Source: an uncultured Collinsella sp.
GTDB taxonomy: Bacteria; Actinomycetota; Coriobacteriia; Coriobacteriales; Coriobacteriaceae
Reading direction: 5' to 3'
NCBI GenBank assembly: GCA_902464645.1
Contig: CABQKL010000043.1
Span: forward strand, 1-15,579
DNA length: 15,579 bases
Shown here: one piece after another, positions 1 through 7,490 of the stretch
How positions within the stretch are numbered: position 1 is the first letter of the stretch
Layout: each line of letters opens with the position of its first letter
Position numbers and translations under genes: made by a program
The notes under the pieces: generated by a model
The model's database searches: none
What the model saw: the letters and a program-made list of their open reading frames with translations, nothing else
What the model was told of the DNA's origin: nothing

Positions 1-2168
1 AGCTTTTCGATGATCCAGTCGTTGGCTTTGATGACCGGGCGGCGGAAGACGACGCCCAGGGCCAGCGACGGAATCAGATAGCTCGCCAGAATGCCCAACT
101 CAACCCAGTACTCCATATGGTAGGCACCGGCCATGGCGGCGTGCATGGCGTTGATGCCGTGGGTAAACGGCAGGAACGGATAGATCGCCTGGAACACGGG
201 ACCGGTCATCTCGATGGGGAACGTACCGCCCGAACCGCCGACCTGCATGACCAGCAGCACGACGGCGAGGGCCTTGCCGATATCTCCAAACGATACCGTG
301 AGCGTGTAGACGATATTGGAGAACACGAGGCTCGCGACCCAGCCGGCAAGCACAAACTGCAGGGGGTTGTCGCACTGGATGCCAAAGAACAGAATGTCGC
401 CCGCGCACACGAGCGTTGCCTGCAGCAAGGCCAGACCGCCAAAGAACAGATAACGGCCCAGGTAGATCTCGTGCAAGCGCACGGGAATGAGTTCGTTGAT
501 GAGCTCATCGTCAACCGAGACCTTCATCATGGCCGCCAGAACAATCGAGCCCACCCACAGCGACAAAATCGTGTAGAACGGCGCCATGGCCGAGCCGTAG
601 TTGCGGATCGGATAGACCGGCTTGCGATCGAGCGCAACGGGGCCGGAAAGCGACACGGCGAGGCCATCGGGGTCGTTGCCGATCATCGTCTTGATCGTGG
701 CCAGATCGTCCGACATAAGGGCACCGTCGAGCTCGTCCTTGAACGCGCTAATCTTGTCCGATGCCTCACCCAGCTGATCGGAAGCCTTGTTGACGAGCCT
801 TGCAGCCTTGGAGAGACCCTTCGCGAGCGAACCAGAGGCGTCGGTCAGACCGCTCACGGCGCTATCTAGGTCACCCGAGATACCGTTCAGGGAATCCAGA
901 ACGCCCGAAATGGTCTTCTTGAGCTCTTTGGCCTTAACCGAGAACGTAGAATCGTAGTCGGACTTGGCACCCGAGATACCCGCCTTGGCATCGGCGATGG
1001 CCTGGTCGACCTCGGCACGCGAGCTGTTGACCTCGGCCATGCTCTTCGTGAGCGACGTCGCGATGTTCGTCAGCTCATTGGCATTGTTGCGGTACTCCGT
1101 CGCGGTTTTGTCAAGCTCAGCAGCCGCGTCCTCAAGCCCTGCCTTGAGCTTATCGTTACTCACCTGGCCAGCAAGACTACGGAGCTCATTCGCCGTGGCA
1201 TCAATCTCGTCGGCACGGTTCTTGAGTGACACTGCACCATCGTTGAGCTGAGACACCGTAAGATTGACATGCTTGTTTGCAGCGTCGAATGCCTTTGCGA
1301 GCTCGGTAGAAACGTTATCGAACGAACCTGCGCTCCCATCAATAGCGGCATCGATCGCATCGCTGGCAGACTTGAGCGCTTGCTCGGAATCGGCAATACC
1401 GCTCTCGGCATGCTGCATGAGCTGCTTCACCGACTCCTCGGTCGATCCGGACTGTTTGAGCATGCCGCCCGCCGATGTCAGTGAATCGGACGTAGAACTC
1501 AAAATGCCCGCAAGCGACGTTGCACTGGCCTGAACGTCCTGCAGGTCCTGGACCGAATCGCCCAGCGTCGAGGACAGATTGGCGATAAAGTTGCTCACCT
1601 GGTCGGTGCTCATATAGTCGAGCAGGCTGGACACGGTCTTAAGGCCGATGGTCGTGATGGTCTTGGTAAAGGTCTCGTTGACCTGACTCTGGACGGCGCT
1701 CGAACCCTTTTCAGTCACGATCTGCGCGATGGCGTTGGCCTTCTGGTTCTCATAGAACTCGATATCGGCGTGCTTCACCTCGGTCGAGAAAAGCGTCATC
1801 ATGTCGGCGCTAAACGTTTTAGGGATAACGACGGCAGCGTAGTACGCGCCCGACTTAACGCCCTCAATCGCCTTATCACGGTCGTTGAGAACGACCCAGT
1901 CGAAGTTCTCGTTGCCGCGCAGGGTGGCGGTTACGTTTTCGCCCACGTTGACCTCGACGGGAATCAGATCGCTCTCGTAGCCCTCGTCGGTGTTGACCAC
2001 TGCAATTTTAAGGTTGCCGGTATTGCCGTAGGGATCCCAGCTTCCGGCGATGTTAAACCACGCGTACAGGCACGGCACGATGATCAGGCCCATCACAACA
2101 ACCAAGCCGATCACGGAGCGAGACACGTTTTGGACATCGCGCTTAAACAGGTGCAGGATGTTTTTCAT
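1..2168 (-). CDS. YhgE/Pip-family membrane protein (downstream paralogue; 3' end outside window)
   Basis: The frame stays open from ATG at 2168 to the window edge (722 codons, no stop), so only the extreme C-terminus is missing. After a short basic N-terminus (MKNILHLFKRD) comes a membrane helix at about residues 15-35 and the family motif VPCLYAWFNIAGSWDPYGNT. Next are YYAAVVIPKTFS at about 110-125 and a long Ser/Ala/Asp-rich helical extracytoplasmic region (about 190-510) that is probably coiled coil. YGSAMAPFYT at about 525 opens a block of five or six membrane helices of the ABC-2 permease type. The family includes Bacillus YhgE and lactococcal Pip, a phage-infection protein; its cellular role is poorly defined and no ATPase lies alongside. 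The start abuts the upstream paralogue's stop (TAA then ATG), with a strong AAAGGAGGTGA ribosome site inside that gene's last codons, so translation is probably coupled. Family call is firm; function is not known. Confidence 0.9.
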   Translation of the reverse strand, partial: MKNILHLFKRDVQNVSRSVIGLVVVMGLIIVPCLYAWFNIAGSWDPYGNTGNLKIAVVNTDEGYESDLIPVEVNVGENVTATLRGNENFDWVVLNDRDKAIEGVKSGAYYAAVVIPKTFSADMMTLFSTEVKHADIEFYENQKANAIAQIVTEKGSSAVQSQVNETFTKTITTIGLKTVSSLLDYMSTDQVSNFIANLSSTLGDSVQDLQDVQASATSLAGILSSTSDSLTSAGGMLKQSGSTEESVKQLMQHAESGIADSEQALKSASDAIDAAIDGSAGSFDNVSTELAKAFDAANKHVNLTVSQLNDGAVSLKNRADEIDATANELRSLAGQVSNDKLKAGLEDAAAELDKTATEYRNNANELTNIATSLTKSMAEVNSSRAEVDQAIADAKAGISGAKSDYDSTFSVKAKELKKTISGVLDSLNGISGDLDSAVSGLTDASGSLAKGLSKAARLVNKASDQLGEASDKISAFKDELDGALMSDDLATIKTMIGNDPDGLAVSLSGPVALDRKPVYPIRNYGSAMAPFYTILSLWVGSIVLAAMMKVSVDDELINELIPVRLHEIYLGRYLFFGGLALLQATLVCAGDILFFGIQCDNPLQFVLAGWVASLVFSNIVYTLTVSFGDIGKALAVVLLVMQVGGSGGTFPIEMTGPVFQAIYPFLPFTHGINAMHAAMAGAYHMEYWVELGILASYLIPSLALGVVFRRPVIKANDWIIEK

Positions 2169-4949
2169 TTATGCCTCACCTCCTTTGGAGTGCTTGCCAA
2201 GCGGGGTGGTATCTCCATCATTTGTGGCTGTGCTGTCGCTGCCCTGAGATTTATGGTGCGAGCCTATATGCGGCAAGCGGCCCGTGGACTGATCGCCACC
2301 CTTGGCATCACGCTCGCTGGCGTTGAGGCCAAACATGCGGCGGGCGGCAGGAATGGCGGCCGTGTGCTCGCGCATCTCGCGACGCAGGTCCTCATCGGAA
2401 AGCGCCGAGATGCGCATCTGGGTATTGAGGCTCGCGCGGATATATTCGATATTGATAAGCCAGCCGCAGATGGCAATAACCGAGATGATCCAAATGACAA
2501 GCAGGATGATCTTGCCGTTATTGTCGATATCGAGAACCGTCGACAGGACAAAGAGCAGGACCTGAACGCCCACCACGGCGGCAAAACCGCCCTTGATGTA
2601 GTACGGGTAGCGATGTTCAAAGGCGACCGCATGATCGAGCAGTTCGCGACGGTACGAATCGGAATCGAGCACGACGCGCATGGCCGTTCGCAAGGAGTAG
2701 CGCTCGCGCGGCAGGTCGTTAGACTCGCAAATCATCATACCGGTCGTGGAAAGCTGTTTATCAAAGAGCAGGTTGAGGTTGAGCAGCAGCGGACGCAGCT
2801 GCAGGCCGATAAAGAGCGCCACGATCAAGAACACGCCCAGAATGCACAGGTTAAACAGGTAGTTGAACGAATACATGCCGCCGACCGTCTCACGCAGCAG
2901 ATTGATGCCATAGGTAAAGGGCAGCAGCGGGTGCAGCCACCGGAAGAAGCCGGGCATCATCTCGATGGGGTACATGCCCGACGAACCCGGGATCTGCACG
3001 ATGACAAGAATGACGCCGATTGCCTTGCCGATATGCTTAAACGTAGTGGACAACGCGTAAATGATGTTGACGTACGTAAATGAGATGGCGATGCCGCCCA
3101 GCACAAATAGGAGCGGACTGACGCACTGTACACCAATGACAAGATCTCCCACCGTAACGATAATGGCCTGCAACGCGCCCAGGATCACCAGGAGCAACCA
3201 GCGGCCAAAGTAGCCCTGACGCGCGGTAAAGCTGCCAACGCCTTCGCGATCGACCTCGAGCTTGTAAATGGCGATGAGCACGTAGCCGCCCACCCAAAGC
3301 GCCAGATTGGTGTAGAAAGGAGCAATGCCCGAGCCGAAGCTCTTAACCGGATAGATCGACTTGGAGGTCAGCTCGACCGGAGATGCCATGAAGTCAGCAA
3401 CGTCATCGACGTCGACGCCCATCAGGTCGGCCAGCTCGCCCATGGACTCGGAGGTCTGCAGCGCCGCGATGTCGTTGGCGGCGGTGGCGAGCTTGTCCTG
3501 GACCTTGGCAAGCGAGGCGTCGGTCTGGGACAGCGTGGTCTTGGCCTGACCGAGCGTAGCGTTGAGTTGCGAAAGTGTACCGCGCGCACTTGCAATAGTA
3601 GGCGTGAGGCCAGACACGATTCCCGTCAGATCACCCGAGACGGCGGCAAATGAATCAAGCGCGCTCGAGGCCTTCGGCAGCGCGTTTTGACCCAGGTCCG
3701 TCTGGGCCTGGCCAAGGTTGGTCGCACCGGTCTGGATTGCGTTATTGATAGCGTCGCTGGCACCCGAGACAGCCGCGGCGTCATTCGCCATGGCGCTCGA
3801 CTGTGCAGACAGACCGTCCTTGATGCTCTGAAGCTTTTCATTCTGCTTGCGGAGCAAATCGATGGTCGATACAATGCGCGCGTCAATTTCCTTGGAACCT
3901 GTCGACGTGTCATTGACGAGAATTTCCAAGTGCCCGATAACGGCCTTATTGTGGTCGATCGTCGCCTGGAGAGACTCGAGCGAGTTGTCGATGCGGGTGG
4001 TCGTAGATGTGATCGTGCCCGTCAGCTTGCCAATCGCAGCGTTCGCGGAGGCTGACGTCTTGGTGAGCGCAAGGCTGCCTTCCGAGAGCGCCTTGGAGAG
4101 CGAGGCGACAGAGTTACCCGCCGTGGCGCGAGCCTCGCCCAGCAGGTCGTTGCCCTGGGAGATCGCCTGCGTCAGCGACGGCGCCTGACCCTGCAGACCG
4201 GCAAGTGCTGCATCTGCCGAGGCAATGGAACCACTCGTCTTATCGATGGCGGCATTCATGTCGCCAATCGAATCGCGCACTTCGCCCAACGTGTCAGAAG
4301 CCTCTGATACCGAACCGGCCAACGAATCCTGAGCCTGGGTTGCCTTGTCCTTTAAATCGACTCCGGCATCCTTGGCAATACTGGCAACGGTCTCACCCAC
4401 CGTGGAGACGAACTCCGAGTTAATCTGCTGCTCGATGGTGTTTGCACCGGTGTCGGTAACCTTGGGTGCAATAGCGCTCTTTTTCTCATTGACGTAGTAC
4501 GTAAGCTTGGGCTGATGGTAGTTGCCGTCGAGCATCGAGACCAGGTTATCCGAGAAGTTCTTGGGGATTACGATGGCCGCATAGTACTCACCGCTCTCGA
4601 CGCCCTCCTTGGCGTCGGCCGCCGAATCGACGAAGGTCCAGCCCAACTGATCGTTCTCCTTGAGCTGATCGACGACCTTATCACCCGCGTTGAGCTCACC
4701 CACCAGGTCGTTTTGGGTGCCCTGATCGTTGTTGGCGATGGCAATCTTGATACCCTGAGTGTTTCCGTACGGATCCCAGTTTGCCACGATGTTGTACCAG
4801 GCATACAGCGAGGGAATAACGCACACGCCGAGGGTAACCACCAAGGCGACGGGGTTCACAAGTAGTCGCTTAATGTCGCGCTTGAATATCGCAAAGGAGA
4901 CCTTTGCATCGGATAGTTTGCTGCCGAGACTCACGCTTGGGCCATCCAT
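2169..4949 (-). CDS. YhgE/Pip-family membrane protein with C-terminal two-helix extension (upstream paralogue)
   Basis: 926 residues. The order matches the downstream paralogue: basic N-terminus with FKRDIKRLL, helix at about 31-53, motif VIPSLYAWYNIVANWDPYGNT, YYAAIVIPKNFS, a long helical Ser/Thr/Ala-rich external region (about 190-525), then FGSGIAPFYT and the ABC-2-like membrane block (about 545-725). Unlike its neighbour it continues about 200 residues further: a linker, two more predicted helices (about 787-807 and 815-838) and a charged, His/Ser-rich cytoplasmic tail whose last codons (KGGEA) contain the ribosome site of the next gene. The ATG start has no clear Shine-Dalgarno sequence (only GACAGG directly against it); GTG at 4934 is an alternative, so the exact N-terminus is uncertain. 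The pair probably forms one transcript from the region at 4950-5180. Specific role unknown; an envelope or export scaffold is a guess from family. Confidence 0.9.
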   Translation of the reverse strand: MDGPSVSLGSKLSDAKVSFAIFKRDIKRLLVNPVALVVTLGVCVIPSLYAWYNIVANWDPYGNTQGIKIAIANNDQGTQNDLVGELNAGDKVVDQLKENDQLGWTFVDSAADAKEGVESGEYYAAIVIPKNFSDNLVSMLDGNYHQPKLTYYVNEKKSAIAPKVTDTGANTIEQQINSEFVSTVGETVASIAKDAGVDLKDKATQAQDSLAGSVSEASDTLGEVRDSIGDMNAAIDKTSGSIASADAALAGLQGQAPSLTQAISQGNDLLGEARATAGNSVASLSKALSEGSLALTKTSASANAAIGKLTGTITSTTTRIDNSLESLQATIDHNKAVIGHLEILVNDTSTGSKEIDARIVSTIDLLRKQNEKLQSIKDGLSAQSSAMANDAAAVSGASDAINNAIQTGATNLGQAQTDLGQNALPKASSALDSFAAVSGDLTGIVSGLTPTIASARGTLSQLNATLGQAKTTLSQTDASLAKVQDKLATAANDIAALQTSESMGELADLMGVDVDDVADFMASPVELTSKSIYPVKSFGSGIAPFYTNLALWVGGYVLIAIYKLEVDREGVGSFTARQGYFGRWLLLVILGALQAIIVTVGDLVIGVQCVSPLLFVLGGIAISFTYVNIIYALSTTFKHIGKAIGVILVIVQIPGSSGMYPIEMMPGFFRWLHPLLPFTYGINLLRETVGGMYSFNYLFNLCILGVFLIVALFIGLQLRPLLLNLNLLFDKQLSTTGMMICESNDLPRERYSLRTAMRVVLDSDSYRRELLDHAVAFEHRYPYYIKGGFAAVVGVQVLLFVLSTVLDIDNNGKIILLVIWIISVIAICGWLINIEYIRASLNTQMRISALSDEDLRREMREHTAAIPAARRMFGLNASERDAKGGDQSTGRLPHIGSHHKSQGSDSTATNDGDTTPLGKHSKGGEA

Positions 4950-4980
4950 CCTGTCGTTGAATCAAATCGTACTATCGACA

Positions 4981-5022
4981 ACCATTGTACGTAGGCGCTT
5001 TAGCGTCTCAGAGCACAATGGT
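4981..5022. repeat. Nested inverted repeat in the leader of the yhgE pair
   Basis: The outer arms ACCATTGT (4981-4988) and ACAATGGT (5015-5022) are perfectly complementary. Inside them AGGCGC and GCGTCT face each other across a TTTA loop, pairing with one G-T wobble on the plus strand (an A-C mismatch in minus-strand RNA). The site lies 32 bp before the start of the first yhgE-like gene, so it would sit in its 5' untranslated RNA or act as a protein-binding dyad. There is no T-tract, so a terminator is unlikely. Confidence 0.55.
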
Positions 5023-5065
5023 ATTGAGTTTTGCGGGTAGCAATATACTACGAAGACGAATTAAC

Positions 5066-5077
5066 GTACAGTTGTAC
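5066..5077. promoter_or_regulatory. Operator-like dyad GTACA-N2-TGTAC with candidate promoter of the yhgE pair
   Basis: GTACA and TGTAC form a perfect 5-bp inverted repeat separated by 2 bp, in an AT-rich stretch about 120 bp before the first yhgE-like gene. On the minus strand a weak promoter could place its -10 (GATACT, 5078-5083) directly before this dyad, with TTGTGA/TTTGTG 15-16 bp upstream, so the dyad would cover the transcription start. A second -10-like TATATT lies further downstream. A repressor of the TetR or MarR type often controls such genes, but none is seen in the window. Promoter assignment is tentative. Confidence 0.35.
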
Positions 5078-5138
5078 AGTATCTTTAATTTCAGCATGTC
5101 ACAAAACCACAACCCGCACAAATTAGCAATTCAAATTG

Positions 5139-5186
5139 CATCGGGGACGTTCTTAAACGACTAGTCAAACAAAAACGCCCCCAATG
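5139..5186 (-). repeat. 48-bp dyad element centred on GACTAGTC; continuous stem only in minus-strand RNA
   Basis: The arms are 5139-5151 and 5174-5186. In plus-strand RNA, 11 of 13 positions pair and two are C-A/A-C mismatches. In minus-strand RNA the same two positions become U-G/G-U wobbles, so all 13 pair. The palindrome GACTAGTC (5159-5166) has exactly the same centre of symmetry as the arms. This suggests an RNA element read in the same direction as htpG and the yhgE pair. The T-rich stretch on the minus strand falls in the loop, not after the stem, so it is not a standard terminator. Confidence 0.55.
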
Positions 5187-5208
5187 ACTACTTAGGACCA
5201 CGAAAGCG

Positions 5209-5233
5209 TCGCTGGTTGAGCATAAGTCAGCGA
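5209..5233. repeat. Small hairpin TCGCTG/CAGCGA
   Basis: The 6-bp perfect arms TCGCTG (5209-5214) and CAGCGA (5228-5233) enclose a 13-nt loop. The hairpin directly abuts the left arm of the large hairpin that starts at 5234. An alternative pairing exists between CTTAGG (5191-5196) and CCTAAG (5241-5246), which would compete with the large hairpin. Confidence 0.4.
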
Positions 5234-5331
5234 AAACGCCCCTAAGCGAGCAAGGTGACGCGAAAGAGGAGGGAAGCGTACTTCGGTACGCGACCGACGA
5301 TTGAACGTCAGATTGCCGCTTAGGGGCGTTT
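5234..5331. repeat. 98-nt composite hairpin with 15-bp arms and C(UUCG)G apex downstream of htpG
   Basis: Perfect outer arms AAACGCCCCTAAGCG (5234-5248) and CGCTTAGGGGCGTTT (5317-5331) are followed inward by GCAA/TTGC (5250-5253, 5313-5316), a 2x2 internal loop and TGACG/CGTCA (5256-5260, 5306-5310). Two unpaired tracts of 15 and 14 nt follow, then an apical stem GCGTAC/GTACGC (5276-5281, 5286-5291) closed by the very stable TTCG tetraloop. In minus-strand RNA the outer stem ends in GGGGCGTTTT, so part of it could act as the htpG terminator. Its length and internal architecture exceed a simple terminator and suggest a structured RNA or an interspersed palindromic repeat unit. No coding potential is evident. 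Confidence 0.7.
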
Positions 5332-5344
5332 GCAGCGTCGAGCC

Positions 5345-5372
5345 GTTACGCGGTTTGGTAAAACCGCGTAAC
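5345..5372. repeat. 12-bp perfect hairpin just after the htpG stop codon
   Basis: GTTACGCGGTTT (5345-5356) and AAACCGCGTAAC (5361-5372) are perfectly complementary across a 4-nt loop, beginning 8 nt past the htpG stop (TAG, 5380-5382). No T-tract follows on either strand, so it is more likely a 3'-end stabilising hairpin or part of the adjacent repeat element than an intrinsic terminator on its own. Confidence 0.55.
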
Positions 5373-5379
5373 TACCTAA

Positions 5380-7404
5380 CTACATCAAGTTGCAAACAGA
5401 TGCCGCGAAGGCCACGGGGTCCTCGGGCAGAATACCCTCGACCAGCAGGGCCTGGTCATAGAGCAGGCCGGAGTACTGCTTGATCTTGTCGGTGTCGCCC
5501 GCCTTCTGGGCAGCGACGAGCTTGGCAAAGACCGGGTGCTTGGCGTTGAGCTCGAGCACGCGCTGGCTCTTGGGCATACCGTCGGGCGCGCCCTCGGGAC
5601 CCTTCTGGAGCACCTTCTCCATCTCGAGCGAAAGCGGGCCCTCGGTGGTGATGCACGCGGGAGCATCGGTCAGGCGCGCAGAGACGGCGACCTTCTCGAC
5701 CTTGTCGCCGAGCGCCTCCTTCATGGCGCTAAAGAGGTCCTCGTTCTCCTTGGTGGCGTCCTCGGCCTCCTTCTTCTCGTCCTCGGTCGCCAGGTCAAGA
5801 TCACCGGTCGCGACGTTCTTGAGCTCCAAGTGACGATCCTCGACCTCGGGCTCAGCACCGTCGGCAACGGCCTTCTCGGCAGCCTCGCGGGCAGCATCGT
5901 CCTCGTAGATCTTGGGCATATCGGCGGCAGCGTACTCACGCATGGCCTGGAACGTGAACTCATCCACATCCTGCGTCAGCAGCAGCACGTCATAGCCGCG
6001 GTCGAGCACGCCCTTTACCACGGGCATCTTGGCCAAGCGCTCACGCGAGTCGCCGGCGGCGTAGTAAATGGCCTTCTGATCCTCGGGCATGCCCTTGGCA
6101 TACTCGGCCAGGGTAATCATCTTCTGCTCCTTGGCAGACCAGAACAGCAGCAGGTCGGCGAGCTCATCGGCCTTCATGCCATAGCTCGAGTAGATGCCGT
6201 ACTTAAGACCGCGGCCAAAGTTCTCAAAGAACTTCTCGTAGGCCTCGCGGTCGTTGTCACGCATATCCTCAAGGTCGGCGGTGATCTTCTTTTCCACACG
6301 CTTGGCGATGGCCTTGAGCTGACGGTTCTGCTGCAGCGTCTCGCGCGAGATGTTGAGCGACACGTCGGCGGAATCCACGACACCGCGGACAAAGTTGTAG
6401 TAGTCGGGCAGCAGGTCGTCGCACTTCTCCATGATCAGAACGTTGGAGCTGTAGAGCGCCAGGCCCTTCTCGTAGTCCTTACTGTACAGATCGAACGGCG
6501 CGCGGCCCGGCACAAACAGCAGGGCGTCATACTCGAGCGTGCCCTCAGCATGGAAGCTGATGGTGCGCGCCGGATCGTCAAAGTCGTGGAACGTGGACTT
6601 GTAGAACTCGTTGTAATCCTTCTGTTCAACGTCGGAGCTGCGCTTCTTCCAGATTGGCGTCATGGAGTTGATGGTCTCGAGCTCCTGGTAGTCCTCGTAC
6701 TCGGGCTTGTAATCGTCGCCGGCGTCCTCGGGCTTGGGTTTCTGGCGGCTCTTGCTCACCATCATCTGAATCGGGTAGCGCACATAGTTGCTGTACTGCT
6801 GAATCAGGCTCTTGAGGCCCCACTCGGTCAGGAAGCGATCGTAGGTCTCGGCCTCGCCGTCGGCGTCGAGCTTCTCGTTCTCACGCAGCGTCAGAATGAC
6901 ATCGGTACCGTGCTCGGCACGCTCGCCATCCTCGATGGTGTAACCCTCAAGACCGTCGGACTCCCAAACGTGGGCGGTATCCTCGCCATAGGCGCGGCTC
7001 ACGACCTTCACATGGCTGGCGACCATAAAGGCCGAGTAGAAGCCCACGCCAAACTGACCGATAATGTCCACATCGGAGCCCTGCTGCTCGGCGTTCTCGG
7101 TCTTAAACTCCTCGGAGCCGGAATGGGCGATGGTGCCCAGGTTGCGCTCGAGCTCCTCGGCGGTCATGCCAATGCCGTTATCCGAGATGGTAATGGTGCG
7201 GGCGTCTTTATCAAAGGAGACGCGAATAGCCAGGTCGCCCTGATCGAGCTTGACACTCGGGTCCTGCAGGCTCTTAAAGTTGAGCTTGTCGACGGCGTCG
7301 CTCGCGTTAGAGATAAGCTCGCGCAGGAAGATTTCCTTATTGGTGTAGATGGAGTTGATCATGAGGTCGAGCAGTTTTTTGCTCTCGGTCTTAAATTGAC
7401 GCAT
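5380..7404 (-). CDS. htpG: Molecular chaperone HtpG (Hsp90)
   Basis: 674 residues, somewhat longer than the 624-residue Escherichia coli protein. It is the ATP-dependent cytosolic Hsp90 chaperone that remodels client proteins together with the DnaK system. The N-terminal GHKL ATPase domain is intact: E29 and N33 in FLRELISNASDA, SDNGIGM (74-80), and the lid/GQFGVGFYSAF loop (116-126). The middle domain carries the catalytic arginine in NISRETLQQ (R354), and the C-terminal dimerisation domain runs to the end (VCNLM). A charged Glu/Lys/Asp-rich linker lies at about 515-560. The ATG start has AAAGGA 7 nt upstream. The gene stands alone: about 200 bp separate it from the acetyltransferase gene upstream and 430 bp from the yhgE pair. 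A terminator hairpin in its leader (7435-7459) suggests conditional read-through. Neither HAIR nor CIRCE heat-shock operators were recognised. Confidence 0.98.
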   Translation of the reverse strand: MRQFKTESKKLLDLMINSIYTNKEIFLRELISNASDAVDKLNFKSLQDPSVKLDQGDLAIRVSFDKDARTITISDNGIGMTAEELERNLGTIAHSGSEEFKTENAEQQGSDVDIIGQFGVGFYSAFMVASHVKVVSRAYGEDTAHVWESDGLEGYTIEDGERAEHGTDVILTLRENEKLDADGEAETYDRFLTEWGLKSLIQQYSNYVRYPIQMMVSKSRQKPKPEDAGDDYKPEYEDYQELETINSMTPIWKKRSSDVEQKDYNEFYKSTFHDFDDPARTISFHAEGTLEYDALLFVPGRAPFDLYSKDYEKGLALYSSNVLIMEKCDDLLPDYYNFVRGVVDSADVSLNISRETLQQNRQLKAIAKRVEKKITADLEDMRDNDREAYEKFFENFGRGLKYGIYSSYGMKADELADLLLFWSAKEQKMITLAEYAKGMPEDQKAIYYAAGDSRERLAKMPVVKGVLDRGYDVLLLTQDVDEFTFQAMREYAAADMPKIYEDDAAREAAEKAVADGAEPEVEDRHLELKNVATGDLDLATEDEKKEAEDATKENEDLFSAMKEALGDKVEKVAVSARLTDAPACITTEGPLSLEMEKVLQKGPEGAPDGMPKSQRVLELNAKHPVFAKLVAAQKAGDTDKIKQYSGLLYDQALLVEGILPEDPVAFAASVCNLM

Positions 7405-7434
7405 GTGCAGTCCTTTCGCGCTACCCCCGTCCGC

Positions 7435-7459
7435 AAAAACGGCCCGGTTGCCCGAGCCG
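7435..7459 (-). terminator. Intrinsic terminator/attenuator hairpin in the htpG leader
   Basis: On the minus strand, CGGCTCGG (7459-7452) pairs with CCGGGCCG (7447-7440) through 8 bp including one G-U wobble, closes on a GCAA (GNRA) tetraloop and is followed at once by TTTTT (7439-7435). This is a textbook intrinsic terminator. It ends only 30 nt before the htpG ATG, which leaves almost no room for a promoter behind it. Transcripts entering from the TATAAA-like -10 upstream, or from the acetyltransferase gene, must pass it. Confidence 0.7.
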
Positions 7460-7490
7460 CATCGCAGACCTGCTATGTTCAGACTTAGAT

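Noticed and set aside
1770..3083. 437-codon plus-strand frame across the two yhgE-like genes
   Set aside because: It crosses the junction of two recognised minus-strand genes and has a His/Asp/Arg-rich, domainless composition typical of a reverse-strand shadow.
5265..5275. AGGAGG inside the large hairpin as a ribosome site
   Set aside because: No start codon lies at a workable distance and no plausible protein follows on the plus strand.
5139..5372. CRISPR array
   Set aside because: The repeats are inverted arms of unequal hairpins, not regularly spaced direct repeats, and no cas genes are present.
5536..7488. 650-codon open frame on the plus strand across htpG
   Set aside because: It is antisense to an unmistakable HtpG, is dominated by Leu/Val/Gly/His from reversed codons, matches no family I recognise and has no ribosome site. 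Such frames arise from GC-rich codon bias.
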